The position numbers were made by a program, and so were the translations under genes. From Pseudoalteromonas rubra (GTDB taxonomy: Bacteria; Pseudomonadota; Gammaproteobacteria; Enterobacterales; Alteromonadaceae): a DNA stretch of 51,782 nt. Each line of letters starts with the position of its first letter. Positions within the stretch are counted from its first letter, which is position 1. The DNA is taken from positions 1 to 51,782 of the forward strand of contig NZ_PNCJ01000026.1 in NCBI RefSeq assembly GCF_005887115.1, written 5' to 3'. Shown here in pieces: positions 16,103-23,307 of this stretch. The notes beneath the pieces are model-generated. The model did no database searches. It was not told the DNA's origin and was given only the letters and a program-made list of their open reading frames with translations.

Positions 16103-16843
16103 ATGGCGAACTGGGTAAATGGTAAAGTGGTTGAGAAGCTGTGGTGGACACCCAGCCTGTTTAGTATCAAGGTAGCGGCTGACATAGAACCCTTTTCTGC
16201 AGGCCAGTTTACCAAGCTGGCTTTACCAGTTGAAGATAAGAAAGTATCTCGGGCGTACTCTTTCGTCAATGCCCCTCAGGATCCACTACTTGAATTCTTT
16301 CTGATCGAAGTCCCTGACGGTCAGTTATCCTCTCCGTTGGCGGCTTTGGACATTGGTGATGATATTTTGGTGGCAGGAAAGCCTGGCGGTTTTTTTACTC
16401 TGGATGAGGTGCCTGACGCCAGTGTATTGTGGATGCTAAGTACCGGTACTGCGATTGGTCCGTTTTTGTCTATGATTGGGGATGGGAAGCTCTGGCAGCG
16501 ATTTGATAAAGTCGTGCTGGTTAATGGCGTGCGTCATGCACAGGATTTGTGTTATCAGGATATGTTGCTCGATACCGAAAAAATATTTAAGCAATTTAAG
16601 TATGTGCCGTTAGTTAGCCGCGAGCCAGTCGAGAACATGTTGGCCGGACGGGTCACGAGCTTACTGGAAAGTGGGGAGTTGTGTAGCCATTGTGGGTTTG
16701 CTCAGATCCCCGAGGACAGTCAGTTTATGTTGTGTGGTAATCCAGATATGGTGAAAGACACCGCAGCATTGTTGCAGGGCTTGGGTTTTACGCGCAATCG
16801 TCGCGCACAGCCCGGACACATTACAGTAGAGCAATATTGGTAA
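16103..16843 (+). CDS. fpr: Ferredoxin-NADP(+) reductase
   Basis: 246 residues, matching E. coli-type Fpr (248). The FAD-binding beta-barrel has SAGQFTKLALP and the RAYSFVNAP flavin motif (RxYS). The NADP domain has WMLSTGTAIGPFLSMIGDG and VLVNGVRHAQDLCYQDML. The C-terminus ends ITVEQYW, with the terminal aromatic residue that stacks on the flavin in this subclass. It transfers electrons between NADPH and ferredoxin or flavodoxin, supporting oxidative-stress defence and Fe-S or radical-SAM enzymes. A GGGAG lies before ATG 16103. Confidence 0.95.
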   Translation: MANWVNGKVVEKLWWTPSLFSIKVAADIEPFSAGQFTKLALPVEDKKVSRAYSFVNAPQDPLLEFFLIEVPDGQLSSPLAALDIGDDILVAGKPGGFFTLDEVPDASVLWMLSTGTAIGPFLSMIGDGKLWQRFDKVVLVNGVRHAQDLCYQDMLLDTEKIFKQFKYVPLVSREPVENMLAGRVTSLLESGELCSHCGFAQIPEDSQFMLCGNPDMVKDTAALLQGLGFTRNRRAQPGHITVEQYW

Positions 16844-16972
16844 ACGCAAAGCAATGTATCGGGATATTGACACCTGCCTTTGCGAATATTGTGCCCTGTA
16901 GGCTCTGAACCTGTATTCTGTTGGCCGAATTTGGTATCTTTCAGGCCAACTTGTCCCACCAAAAGGGAATTT

Positions 16973-17431
16973 ATGAAATATCTATTTGCGCTGTTCTTGT
17001 TTGCTTACTCAGTTATGGGGAACGCTAATCCTGCGTTGGATGATCAGGCTAGTAACTACCAATTAGCAAAGACAGAGCAGGAACTAGCAGCAGAGACGGT
17101 CGTCGATAAACTCATACAGGCATATAATGCACAAAACATACGACAGTTTATTGCATTATATGCAGAAGATGTTGAGTTTTATATGTATCCTCAAACGCTG
17201 ATGTTTACGGGAAAAGAAAAGCTAATTGAACGCTACGGGCTGATGTTTAAGAAAATGCACTGTCTTAAAGCAACATCCATAAAACGGATCACCCATGGTT
17301 CTATTGTTATTGACCATGAAACTTCTGAAATCTGTAGTAAAAAAGCTGGTGTTGTAGATAAGCGCTCTGAGTTTGTAACCAGCTATCAAGTAGAAGACGG
17401 TAAAATCAAAAAAGTAGTATTCTTTCGTTGA
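16973..17431 (+). CDS. Exported SnoaL/NTF2-like protein
   Basis: 152 residues from ATG 16973, chosen over an upstream in-frame start because AAAGGGA precedes it and a signal peptide follows immediately (MKYLFALFLFAYSVMGNA). The mature domain has the NTF2-like pattern: a first helix VVDKLIQAYNAQNIRQFIAL, then YAEDVEFYMYPQ, a helix around the GKEKLIERYG segment, and C-terminal beta-strands (HGSIVIDHETSEI, YQVEDGKIKKVVFF). Members of this fold bind small hydrophobic ligands or act as isomerases or hydrolases; here the ligand is unknown. It stands alone and is probably periplasmic. Confidence 0.8.
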   Translation: MKYLFALFLFAYSVMGNANPALDDQASNYQLAKTEQELAAETVVDKLIQAYNAQNIRQFIALYAEDVEFYMYPQTLMFTGKEKLIERYGLMFKKMHCLKATSIKRITHGSIVIDHETSEICSKKAGVVDKRSEFVTSYQVEDGKIKKVVFFR

Positions 17432-17531
17432 CCTATTTACAGGCACTGATAATGTTTCTGAGCGTTTTGGTATGGGTACAAACGGTCCCGACTCCCCAAC
17501 GTTTAAGCACCTGTAGCGCACCTAGTCTTTA

Positions 17532-17564
17532 GATGTGCGAACGACCTTTAGGTTATCGCACATC
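17532..17564 (+). terminator. Stem-loop downstream of the NTF2-like gene
   Basis: Perfect 9-bp arms gatgtgcga/tcgcacatc with an inner acct/aggt pairing, followed by cttcttt. It lies 100 nt after the stop at 17431. Confidence 0.5.
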
Positions 17565-17691
17565 AACGCTTCTTTTAATGCATTAACCCGCTAAAGCTGA
17601 GGAAAGTCTGAATGTTCAAGGCACAGCAGAGCACTAAATATGCTGCCTGTCAGAATAGGGCGCCCTGAACTTACGTCGTGTTGCGAGATAC
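17565..17691. other. Intergenic stretch with a possible folded RNA element
   Basis: Positions 17614-17622 (gttcaaggc) can pair with 17662-17670 (gccctgaac) around an inner agcag/ctgct-type pairing. The preceding gaggaaagtctg recalls a conserved RNase P RNA string, but the rest of that RNA is missing, so it is not called. No gene is seen. Confidence 0.3.
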
Positions 17692-18573
17692 TTACCAGTG
17701 TTCAACCAGTTCTTTAAAGCTCGGATTGCTCTCAAGTACCTGAAAGGATGGCTCGTGTGTCAGTTCATTTTTCAGGTTTGGTGAGTAAGCCAGGGCCATT
17801 TTAATGTCGGCTATGGCATCTGCTTGCTGTTCCAGCATGGCGTAAGCACAGGCACGTTGCCAGTAGGCGTAGCCATAGTCGCTGTCGATTTCCAATGCCT
17901 GATTACACAAGTTGATCGCAGGACCTGTTTGTTCCAGCTCCAGCAGTGCATCGGCTTTATACACCAGTGCTTCCACGTCATCCGGATGGCGCTTGAGTAT
18001 TTCGTCGTACATTTCAATTTTACCCTGCATATCACTTTCGAGGTTAGCTCGCATCCACAGCGAGTGGATCTCATTAGTAATGGTGATTTTCCGCTGGTTA
18101 TTTAATATCTCTTCAGAACGCTCTTTGAGCTTTTCCTCCAAAGTCCCTAGCCTTTGTTCATACTCAGCAGTGATATCTCCTACACGATCATTTACTGTTT
18201 CTTCTACTTTATTTTTAATGTCACGTAGTGAATTCCAACCTGCCAAGACCAACAGTGAAGCGGTCGCGGTAATAATAAACAGCACGTTGTTAATGGTATC
18301 GGTGGTGTAAGTTAGTGCCCGGTCAGCTGCATCCAGCTGTTTGTGTGTAAGCTGTAAGGTGACATCTTCACGTAGTTTTTGCTGATCCTGCCGTAAGGAC
18401 TTTAGTTCATCAAGAACATAGCGTTCCATTAGCGGGCGATACATGGGTTCTTTCAGCTGTTGTAATGCTTGCTGTTGCTGCTGTTCAGTCAGAGTTGTTG
18501 TGGGTTGTGAGGCGTTTGCTGTAAGTGTCCAGCAAAACATCAAAGAGACGAAAAGAAGGATATTTTTAATCAT
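17692..18573 (-). CDS. Membrane-anchored coiled-coil and TPR protein
   Basis: 293 residues if started at ATG 18573, where a signal-like segment begins (MIKNILLFVSLMFCWTLTANA); an upstream in-frame start at 18633 is possible. Next come a Gln-rich helical stretch (QQQQQALQQLKEPM), a second hydrophobic segment NVLFIITATASLLVLAGW near 115-132, and a long charged coiled coil (VEETVNDRVGDITAEYEQRL onward). The C-terminus has TPR motifs (HPDDVEALVYKADALLELEQ, DYGYAYWQRACAYAMLEQQA). The TPR domain is probably cytoplasmic, after one membrane crossing following cleavage. No specific partner is visible. Confidence 0.75.
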   Translation of the reverse strand: MIKNILLFVSLMFCWTLTANASQPTTTLTEQQQQQALQQLKEPMYRPLMERYVLDELKSLRQDQQKLREDVTLQLTHKQLDAADRALTYTTDTINNVLFIITATASLLVLAGWNSLRDIKNKVEETVNDRVGDITAEYEQRLGTLEEKLKERSEEILNNQRKITITNEIHSLWMRANLESDMQGKIEMYDEILKRHPDDVEALVYKADALLELEQTGPAINLCNQALEIDSDYGYAYWQRACAYAMLEQQADAIADIKMALAYSPNLKNELTHEPSFQVLESNPSFKELVEHW

Positions 18574-18697
18574 AGCAGTGATCTGTTTGAGAGTTTGGTC
18601 TAGCATGTTGCATGAGAGGCTAAGAAATTGCAAAGCTGCCAGGTATGTTTGAGCAAAACCTGGTCGATACGGCAGGTGTTGAGGTTAAGTAGATTGC

Positions 18698-19489
18698 ATG
18701 ACGAATCGCGCGGTATTTCGGGGAGTGTTTTTCACCTTACTGGCATCCATAGTGTGTTTCAGTCACTTGGTTGTTGCTGGTATTGAACCACGTCCTGTAC
18801 TTGTGCCTGACTCAGAACCCGATATTCAACTTCATGTTGTTACCGAGCAGTGGGTGCCATATAACTTTATCAACCAGCACGGAGAAGTGGACGGGCGTGC
18901 CACTCAGAAAGTCCGTGAAGTGCTTGATACCGCGGGGCTCAGCTATGACATATTGCTCTTTCCCTGGACCAGGGCAATGAAAATAGCACAAACTCAGCCT
19001 AACACCATGATCTATTCTATCTTTCGCACCCCGGAACGAGAGGCGAAATTTGAGTGGGCATGCCCTTTGTTAAGACCAGTCAAAGAACACTTATTTAGAT
19101 TAACGTCTCGTAATGACATACAGCTTGACTCTTTAGATGATGCTAAACGATATATTATCGCGATGGTCAGAGGCAGCGTGACACACGAGTATCTGCTTGC
19201 TAAAGGGTTTAAAGGGGGAGTCAATTTGGATTTATCTGCTGATCCCAGCTCATTAGCCAAAAAATTGCTGGCAGGGCGGGTAGATCTTCTGATGACCACT
19301 GAGTTCACCATCTATGAGGCCCTGCGACTGATTGACCAGCCATATGAGGTGGTTGCCTCCGCACTAGAGGTACGCGATAGATCTGGAGAAAGAGCTTGTA
19401 TGGCTTTTCATCCTCATACCGACAGCGACATTATCGATAAAGTGCGCCGTGCTCTGGCGGAGCACAACCGTCGCTACATCGGCCCTTAA
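18698..19489 (+). CDS. Periplasmic solute-binding protein, SBP_bac_3-like
   Basis: 263 residues with a signal peptide (residues 1-27, ending VVAG). The fold is the type II periplasmic binding protein: LHVVTEQWVPYNFINQHGEV at the first strand-loop, GRATQKVREVLDTAGLSYDI, FPWTRAMKIAQTQPNTMIYS, FRTPEREAKFEWACPL, and AKKLLAGRVDLLMTTEFTIY for the second lobe. The PWxRA and RTxERE signatures are typical of the stand-alone subgroup abundant in Shewanella, Vibrio and Pseudoalteromonas, which is usually not linked to ABC transporter genes. No permease gene is nearby. The ligand is unknown. Confidence 0.85.
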   Translation: MTNRAVFRGVFFTLLASIVCFSHLVVAGIEPRPVLVPDSEPDIQLHVVTEQWVPYNFINQHGEVDGRATQKVREVLDTAGLSYDILLFPWTRAMKIAQTQPNTMIYSIFRTPEREAKFEWACPLLRPVKEHLFRLTSRNDIQLDSLDDAKRYIIAMVRGSVTHEYLLAKGFKGGVNLDLSADPSSLAKKLLAGRVDLLMTTEFTIYEALRLIDQPYEVVASALEVRDRSGERACMAFHPHTDSDIIDKVRRALAEHNRRYIGP

Positions 19490-19748
19490 AATAATATTGG
19501 CACTTGATGAGCACCAGGTTAAGAGGCTATGTATATCTTAATACAGGCTGACTCTAAACTAGTTGATTTCGGTCTGTATTTATTTTGTCAGTAATATGTT
19601 TGCCTGGTTTGCAACCATGCCAGATCGGAGCGTATCTGCTGTTTATTATAGCTGGCTTGGTCTGATGAAGAGCAGAATGGCACCCACTTGCTTGGCTAAA
19701 CACAGAGAAAACTAACCCATGTTTACTGAATCTTTTTGAGGGGCAGCC

Positions 19749-20045
19749 TCATAATGATGAATTTGCCAGTAGCCGGTATAGTACAACAATCAGAAAAAGC
19801 GACACACAAACGATCAGGTAAAGTGTTGAAGCAGAGCGTTCATTAGGTTCCGCGACCAGGTGCTTGTGATATAACTGACGCCCGTATCCCGCGTTGATAT
19901 CAGTATGTGCTTGTCTGTTTCGTGGAAAAGTCAGCAGGCCCAAAGTGACGAGCAGGCCAGAATTTACCCATTGCCCTTTCAGAAGTGTGAGCAGAGCCAA
20001 AGTGAGCAAGGCAATACTTGCGATCCATCTCAATAAATACGTCAT
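19749..20045 (-). CDS. Small membrane protein with two transmembrane helices
   Basis: 98 residues with hydrophobic helices at about 5-38 and 74-94 and a polar loop between them (FPRNRQAHTDINAGYGRQLY). The family is not recognised and there are no catalytic residues. The start at 20045 lacks a clear Shine-Dalgarno. It stands alone, convergent with the binding-protein gene. Positions 19490-19748 between them hold a 39-residue open frame without a ribosome binding site, which I do not call. Confidence 0.55.
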   Translation of the reverse strand: MTYLLRWIASIALLTLALLTLLKGQWVNSGLLVTLGLLTFPRNRQAHTDINAGYGRQLYHKHLVAEPNERSASTLYLIVCVSLFLIVVLYRLLANSSL

Positions 20046-20364
20046 AGTGCGTCCGATGCAGTCATAAAGTCAGGCTGTACTCTAGAGCTTGGATTCTAAT
20101 CTTGCAAGTCAATTGTCCCCAAAATGAAAAAATTACAGGTTTAACCTATTTTTCTCACTAACTGTGTAGGTTATATCTCACATTTTGTTACGCCGACGTT
20201 ATACTTATTTGCTTAATTAAGCGTTCTAATTTGAGGCGAGAAAATGGAGTCGATAACAGGCAAAAGTTTTGCTATGTAGTTGCTCTAAATGAGAAATTGT
20301 TAACACAGTTAGTTAGCATCATACTTGCTCCATCAAATTGAACAGGTATTGATTTACGTTGGTA
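20046..20364. other. Intergenic stretch without a recognised gene
   Basis: AT-rich DNA between the small membrane protein and the 3' end of the response regulator gene. No open frame with a ribosome binding site and no strong hairpin were seen. It may carry the promoter of the minus-strand gene at 19749-20045. Confidence 0.5.
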
Positions 20365-21000
20365 TTATCCGCTTTGCTGTACCAGACCTAGCTCAACGGC
20401 TTTTAGCGTGGCCTGTGTTCGATCTCTGACGTGCAGCTTACTGAGTAAATTGGACACATGATTGCGGATCGTGCCTTCTGCTTTGAACAGCTGGGCTGCG
20501 ATTTCTTTGTTAGAGTGACCCTGTGCAATCAGTACCAGTATTTGCTTTTCTCGCTCAGTTAGTTCGTCAAGAATGGTTGCTGCGCGTGCGAATACAGTGC
20601 TCAGGGCGCTTTGGATCACCAGCTTACCGGAGTTTACAGAGTGGATGGCTGAGTGCAGCTCCTCCAGCTCGACATCTTTCAGCATGCACCCGTTTGCGCC
20701 GAGCGCAAGGGCGTGTTGGAGTTTGGTTGTATCATCAAAAGTTGTCAGAATGAGAACTTTGGGGGCATTTTGTATTTGCCTGAGTTGCTCAAGTACTCCC
20801 AATCCATCAAGTTCTGGCATACGCATGTCCAGTAGTACAACGTCAGCTTCAATCTGGCCTGCATGATACTCGTTGATAAATTCCAGACCATTTGCGGAGT
20901 TGCCACTACACTGGATATCTTCACATAACCCCAGCAGCGCTTGCATGCCCTGTCTTACTAATGCCTGATCATCGACAATATGGACTTTTACTTTATTCAT
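20365..21000 (-). CDS. NarL/FixJ-family response regulator
   Basis: 211 residues from ATG 21000. That start overlaps the kinase stop by 8 nt (ATGAATAA), which argues against the longer upstream reading. The receiver domain begins VKVHIVDDQALVRQGM (acidic pair), has the phospho-acceptor Asp in VVLLDMRMPELDG, then LILTTFDDTT and the conserved Lys in GCMLKDVELEEL. The LuxR-type HTH is LTEREKQILVLIAQGHSNKE to NHVSNLLSKLHVRDRTQAT at residues about 147-205. It pairs with the upstream kinase. Its likely operator is the inverted repeat at 22181-22216. Confidence 0.93.
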   Translation of the reverse strand: MNKVKVHIVDDQALVRQGMQALLGLCEDIQCSGNSANGLEFINEYHAGQIEADVVLLDMRMPELDGLGVLEQLRQIQNAPKVLILTTFDDTTKLQHALALGANGCMLKDVELEELHSAIHSVNSGKLVIQSALSTVFARAATILDELTEREKQILVLIAQGHSNKEIAAQLFKAEGTIRNHVSNLLSKLHVRDRTQATLKAVELGLVQQSG

Positions 21001-22117
21001 GGTGCTGAATTTCCTTAAAATGAACTTGTATGGCAAAACCTGCACGAGTGCTTTGCCAGTCAAACTGACCGCCCAATGCAGTCACACGTTCCTGCAGACC
21101 GAGTAAGCCATTCCCGGGTTGACATGCTTGAACTGCGTTGCCGTTATCAGCAATTTCCATACTCCATTGCGTGCTGTCGGAATCACTAAACTCAATGCTC
21201 ATCTGTGTTGCATTACTGTGTTTGAGTGTATTAGTGATGCTTTCCTGACAGACTCTTAGGATGCAATGTGCATGACTTAAACTTTGCAAAAGCGGGTGTG
21301 TACGAAATTGCAAAGAGACGTTAATTCTGGGTACATGGCTTATCAACTCCGTCAGAACGGCTTCCAGATCCAATGGCTGTTCAGTGCGTTTATCACTGAC
21401 CAGGGCCCGGATTTTCTCTAATGTTTCTCGTGCCAGCGTATAGCTCTGCTGTAACTGAGGTTTCTGTGGCTCTTCAGCTGTCCGTCTGGCAACATCAAGG
21501 TTGACGATTAAGCTGGTTAATTGATGGCCAACATCATCATGCAGCTCTCTGGCCAAATGTAGTCGCTCTTGTCGAGAAACAGATTGGCTGAGTAAAGACT
21601 GAGTGGCTAACAGCTGGCTGTTGGCGAGCTGAGCCTGCTCTTTAGCAATACGCTCTTGTCGCATTCTGTGGCTAACTACGAAGGAAAAGAGGTGAAATGA
21701 TGCAAACAGGCCGGCCTCTGTCCAAGGCCACGGTCGCTCCCAAAACAGGGTTTGAGTGAGCAAATAAGCTGAGCTTGCAAGCAAGATATAGCAGTATGAC
21801 AGTACGGGTGTGAGATAAAAAGTCAGTATTGCAATGAGCATCACGCTGTATATTAGGTAAACAGAGCTAGGCAACAAGAAACCTGCACTGTGAATTAAAA
21901 TCGCCATCAAAGCGAGTAGCCAATATCTGATTTTGTAACCATAACTGTGCTGTGATTCATTGGCGACCAGCAGAATCAAAGGTAACAGTAAGATATGTGG
22001 TAGCCATGCCCAGGCTGGCATAGCGGATAAGGCGAGCAGGCTTGGTATGGCCACAGCGCACCAGGTGACGAGTGCCGTCACTAGCATAGACGGTTGATAT
22101 TTAAAGTAAGACTGCAC
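20993..22117 (-). CDS. Sensor histidine kinase, HisKA_3 type
   Basis: 374 residues. The N-terminal half has about five to six transmembrane helices with short loops, so it probably senses the membrane or an intramembrane partner, as in LiaS/DesK-type kinases. The HisKA_3 dimerisation helix contains RLHLARELHDDVGHQLTSL with the phosphorylated His. The ATPase domain has CQESITNTLKHSNATQMSIE (N box), EIADNGNAV and GNGLLGLQERVTALGG. The start is GTG 22117; an ATG at 22087 is an alternative. The regulator gene overlaps its end. The divergent membrane protein at 22275 is a plausible target. Confidence 0.92.
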   Translation of the reverse strand: MQSYFKYQPSMLVTALVTWCAVAIPSLLALSAMPAWAWLPHILLLPLILLVANESQHSYGYKIRYWLLALMAILIHSAGFLLPSSVYLIYSVMLIAILTFYLTPVLSYCYILLASSAYLLTQTLFWERPWPWTEAGLFASFHLFSFVVSHRMRQERIAKEQAQLANSQLLATQSLLSQSVSRQERLHLARELHDDVGHQLTSLIVNLDVARRTAEEPQKPQLQQSYTLARETLEKIRALVSDKRTEQPLDLEAVLTELISHVPRINVSLQFRTHPLLQSLSHAHCILRVCQESITNTLKHSNATQMSIEFSDSDSTQWSMEIADNGNAVQACQPGNGLLGLQERVTALGGQFDWQSTRAGFAIQVHFKEIQHHE

Positions 22118-22180
22118 GATAAGTTCATATTTTATGTTGAGATTCTGTACTTATATCAGATCCTGACATGAAAAAAAGCA

Positions 22181-22216
22181 TGACGAATGTCACAGGTTTT
22201 TATGACATTCGTGACA
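22181..22216. promoter_or_regulatory. Inverted repeat between the two-component system and the divergent gene
   Basis: tgacgaatgtca (22181-22192) faces tgacattcgtgaca (22203-22216) across ten bases. The core gaatgtca/tgacattc is perfect. It is centred about 75 bp upstream of the divergent ATG at 22275. This is the most likely binding site of the adjacent response regulator. Confidence 0.6.
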
Positions 22217-22274
22217 TGAAGAAAACAGCGCTTTTTCATAGTCTGAATGCACATCAATTTGAGGACTATAAATC

Positions 22275-22994
22275 ATGCAATATCTTCATCAGTTTTCTCT
22301 CGTAATTCACATTATCGTGGGCAGTTGTGCGTTAATTCTATTCTGGATCCCTGTGCTGGCTAAAAAGGGAACAAAGCGCCACAATCAGGCTGGCAGAGCC
22401 TATACGTTCAGTATGCAACTGGTCGCCTTGTCTGGCATCTTGTGTTGTTTTTTGGTGTTACTCGACCCGATAGCGATTTATCAGACAAGCTATTCACAGG
22501 CTCAGAATAAGGCACTTTTTATCGAAACAGCCCGAGAGCGAGCCAGTTTTTTGCTGATGCTGTCTTTCCTTGCTTTAACCTCGGTCATGCATGGGACTCG
22601 CGTGCTCCAGTATAAGGCGTCTCGTCAATCGCTGACGCGTCTGGATATGATAGCCAACTATACTGCGTTATGCAGCAGTGCACTTTACGTCGGCTATCTG
22701 GGAAGTCGCGATGGCCATGTTTTGTATACAGTATTTAGCGTTATAAGCCTTGTTATTGCTATCAGGATGATACGTTACTCCTTCGCTCAAACAGTTAAGC
22801 CTGGACAATGGCTGGTTGAACACCTCAGTGCGATGATAGGCTCTGGCATTGCTGCATATACTGCTTTTAGTGCAGTTGGAGGGCGTTATCTGTTGGCTGA
22901 ACTGCTTGGAGAGCAAGCGATACTGATGGCCTGGCTGACCCCCACAATCATTGGCACTATTGGGTTAGTAATAACTAAACGCAGATATCGTTAG
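22275..22994 (+). CDS. Multi-pass membrane protein divergent from the two-component system
   Basis: 239 residues with about seven transmembrane segments. It opens QFSLVIHIIVGSCALILFWI followed by KKGTKRHNQAGRAYTFSM. The early histidine and the basic HNQAGR loop recall DUF2306-like membrane proteins, but I am not certain. GAGG precedes ATG 22275. Divergent placement across a strong inverted repeat suggests it is controlled by the NarL-type system, as membrane-stress and lipid-desaturation targets often are. There is no catalytic motif. Confidence 0.7.
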   Translation: MQYLHQFSLVIHIIVGSCALILFWIPVLAKKGTKRHNQAGRAYTFSMQLVALSGILCCFLVLLDPIAIYQTSYSQAQNKALFIETARERASFLLMLSFLALTSVMHGTRVLQYKASRQSLTRLDMIANYTALCSSALYVGYLGSRDGHVLYTVFSVISLVIAIRMIRYSFAQTVKPGQWLVEHLSAMIGSGIAAYTAFSAVGGRYLLAELLGEQAILMAWLTPTIIGTIGLVITKRRYR

Positions 22995-23307
22995 GTTGTT
23001 TGTCCACGACAAAGCTTGCGCAGTCACAACAGTCTGTAAAGGTGAGAGGTCTCATGCGAGGTTAATAGAGACAGCGCTGAGATAAATGATGATTATGCAG
23101 AAAAGTGCAACTTTACATGAGGGCGCTGTCAAAGCAAAACGGTGTATAGTGCGTAGTCGGTTTCTTTATAATTATCAAGACAGTTATTGGTTTGGGTACA
23201 TTTATCAATCCTGATACAAAGCCCCTACAAATGGTTACTTACAGTCTATGCTTGTAGTTGTATGGTTGAATTATGACCGCAATAACAACAATCCGACGGG
23301 GCTTACC
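22995..23307. other. Intergenic stretch before the metalloprotease gene
   Basis: No gene is seen. It should hold the promoter of the protease operon. The reading frame of the protease stays open upstream to 23248, but there is no signal peptide at that position and the ATG at 23308 is a better start. Confidence 0.5.

Noticed and set aside
17590..17691. Fragment of RNase P RNA suggested by gaggaaagtctg
   Set aside because: The other conserved blocks of the RNA are missing and the stretch is too short.
19597..19719. 39-residue plus-strand open frame downstream of the binding protein
   Set aside because: No ribosome binding site and no sign of conservation; could be chance.
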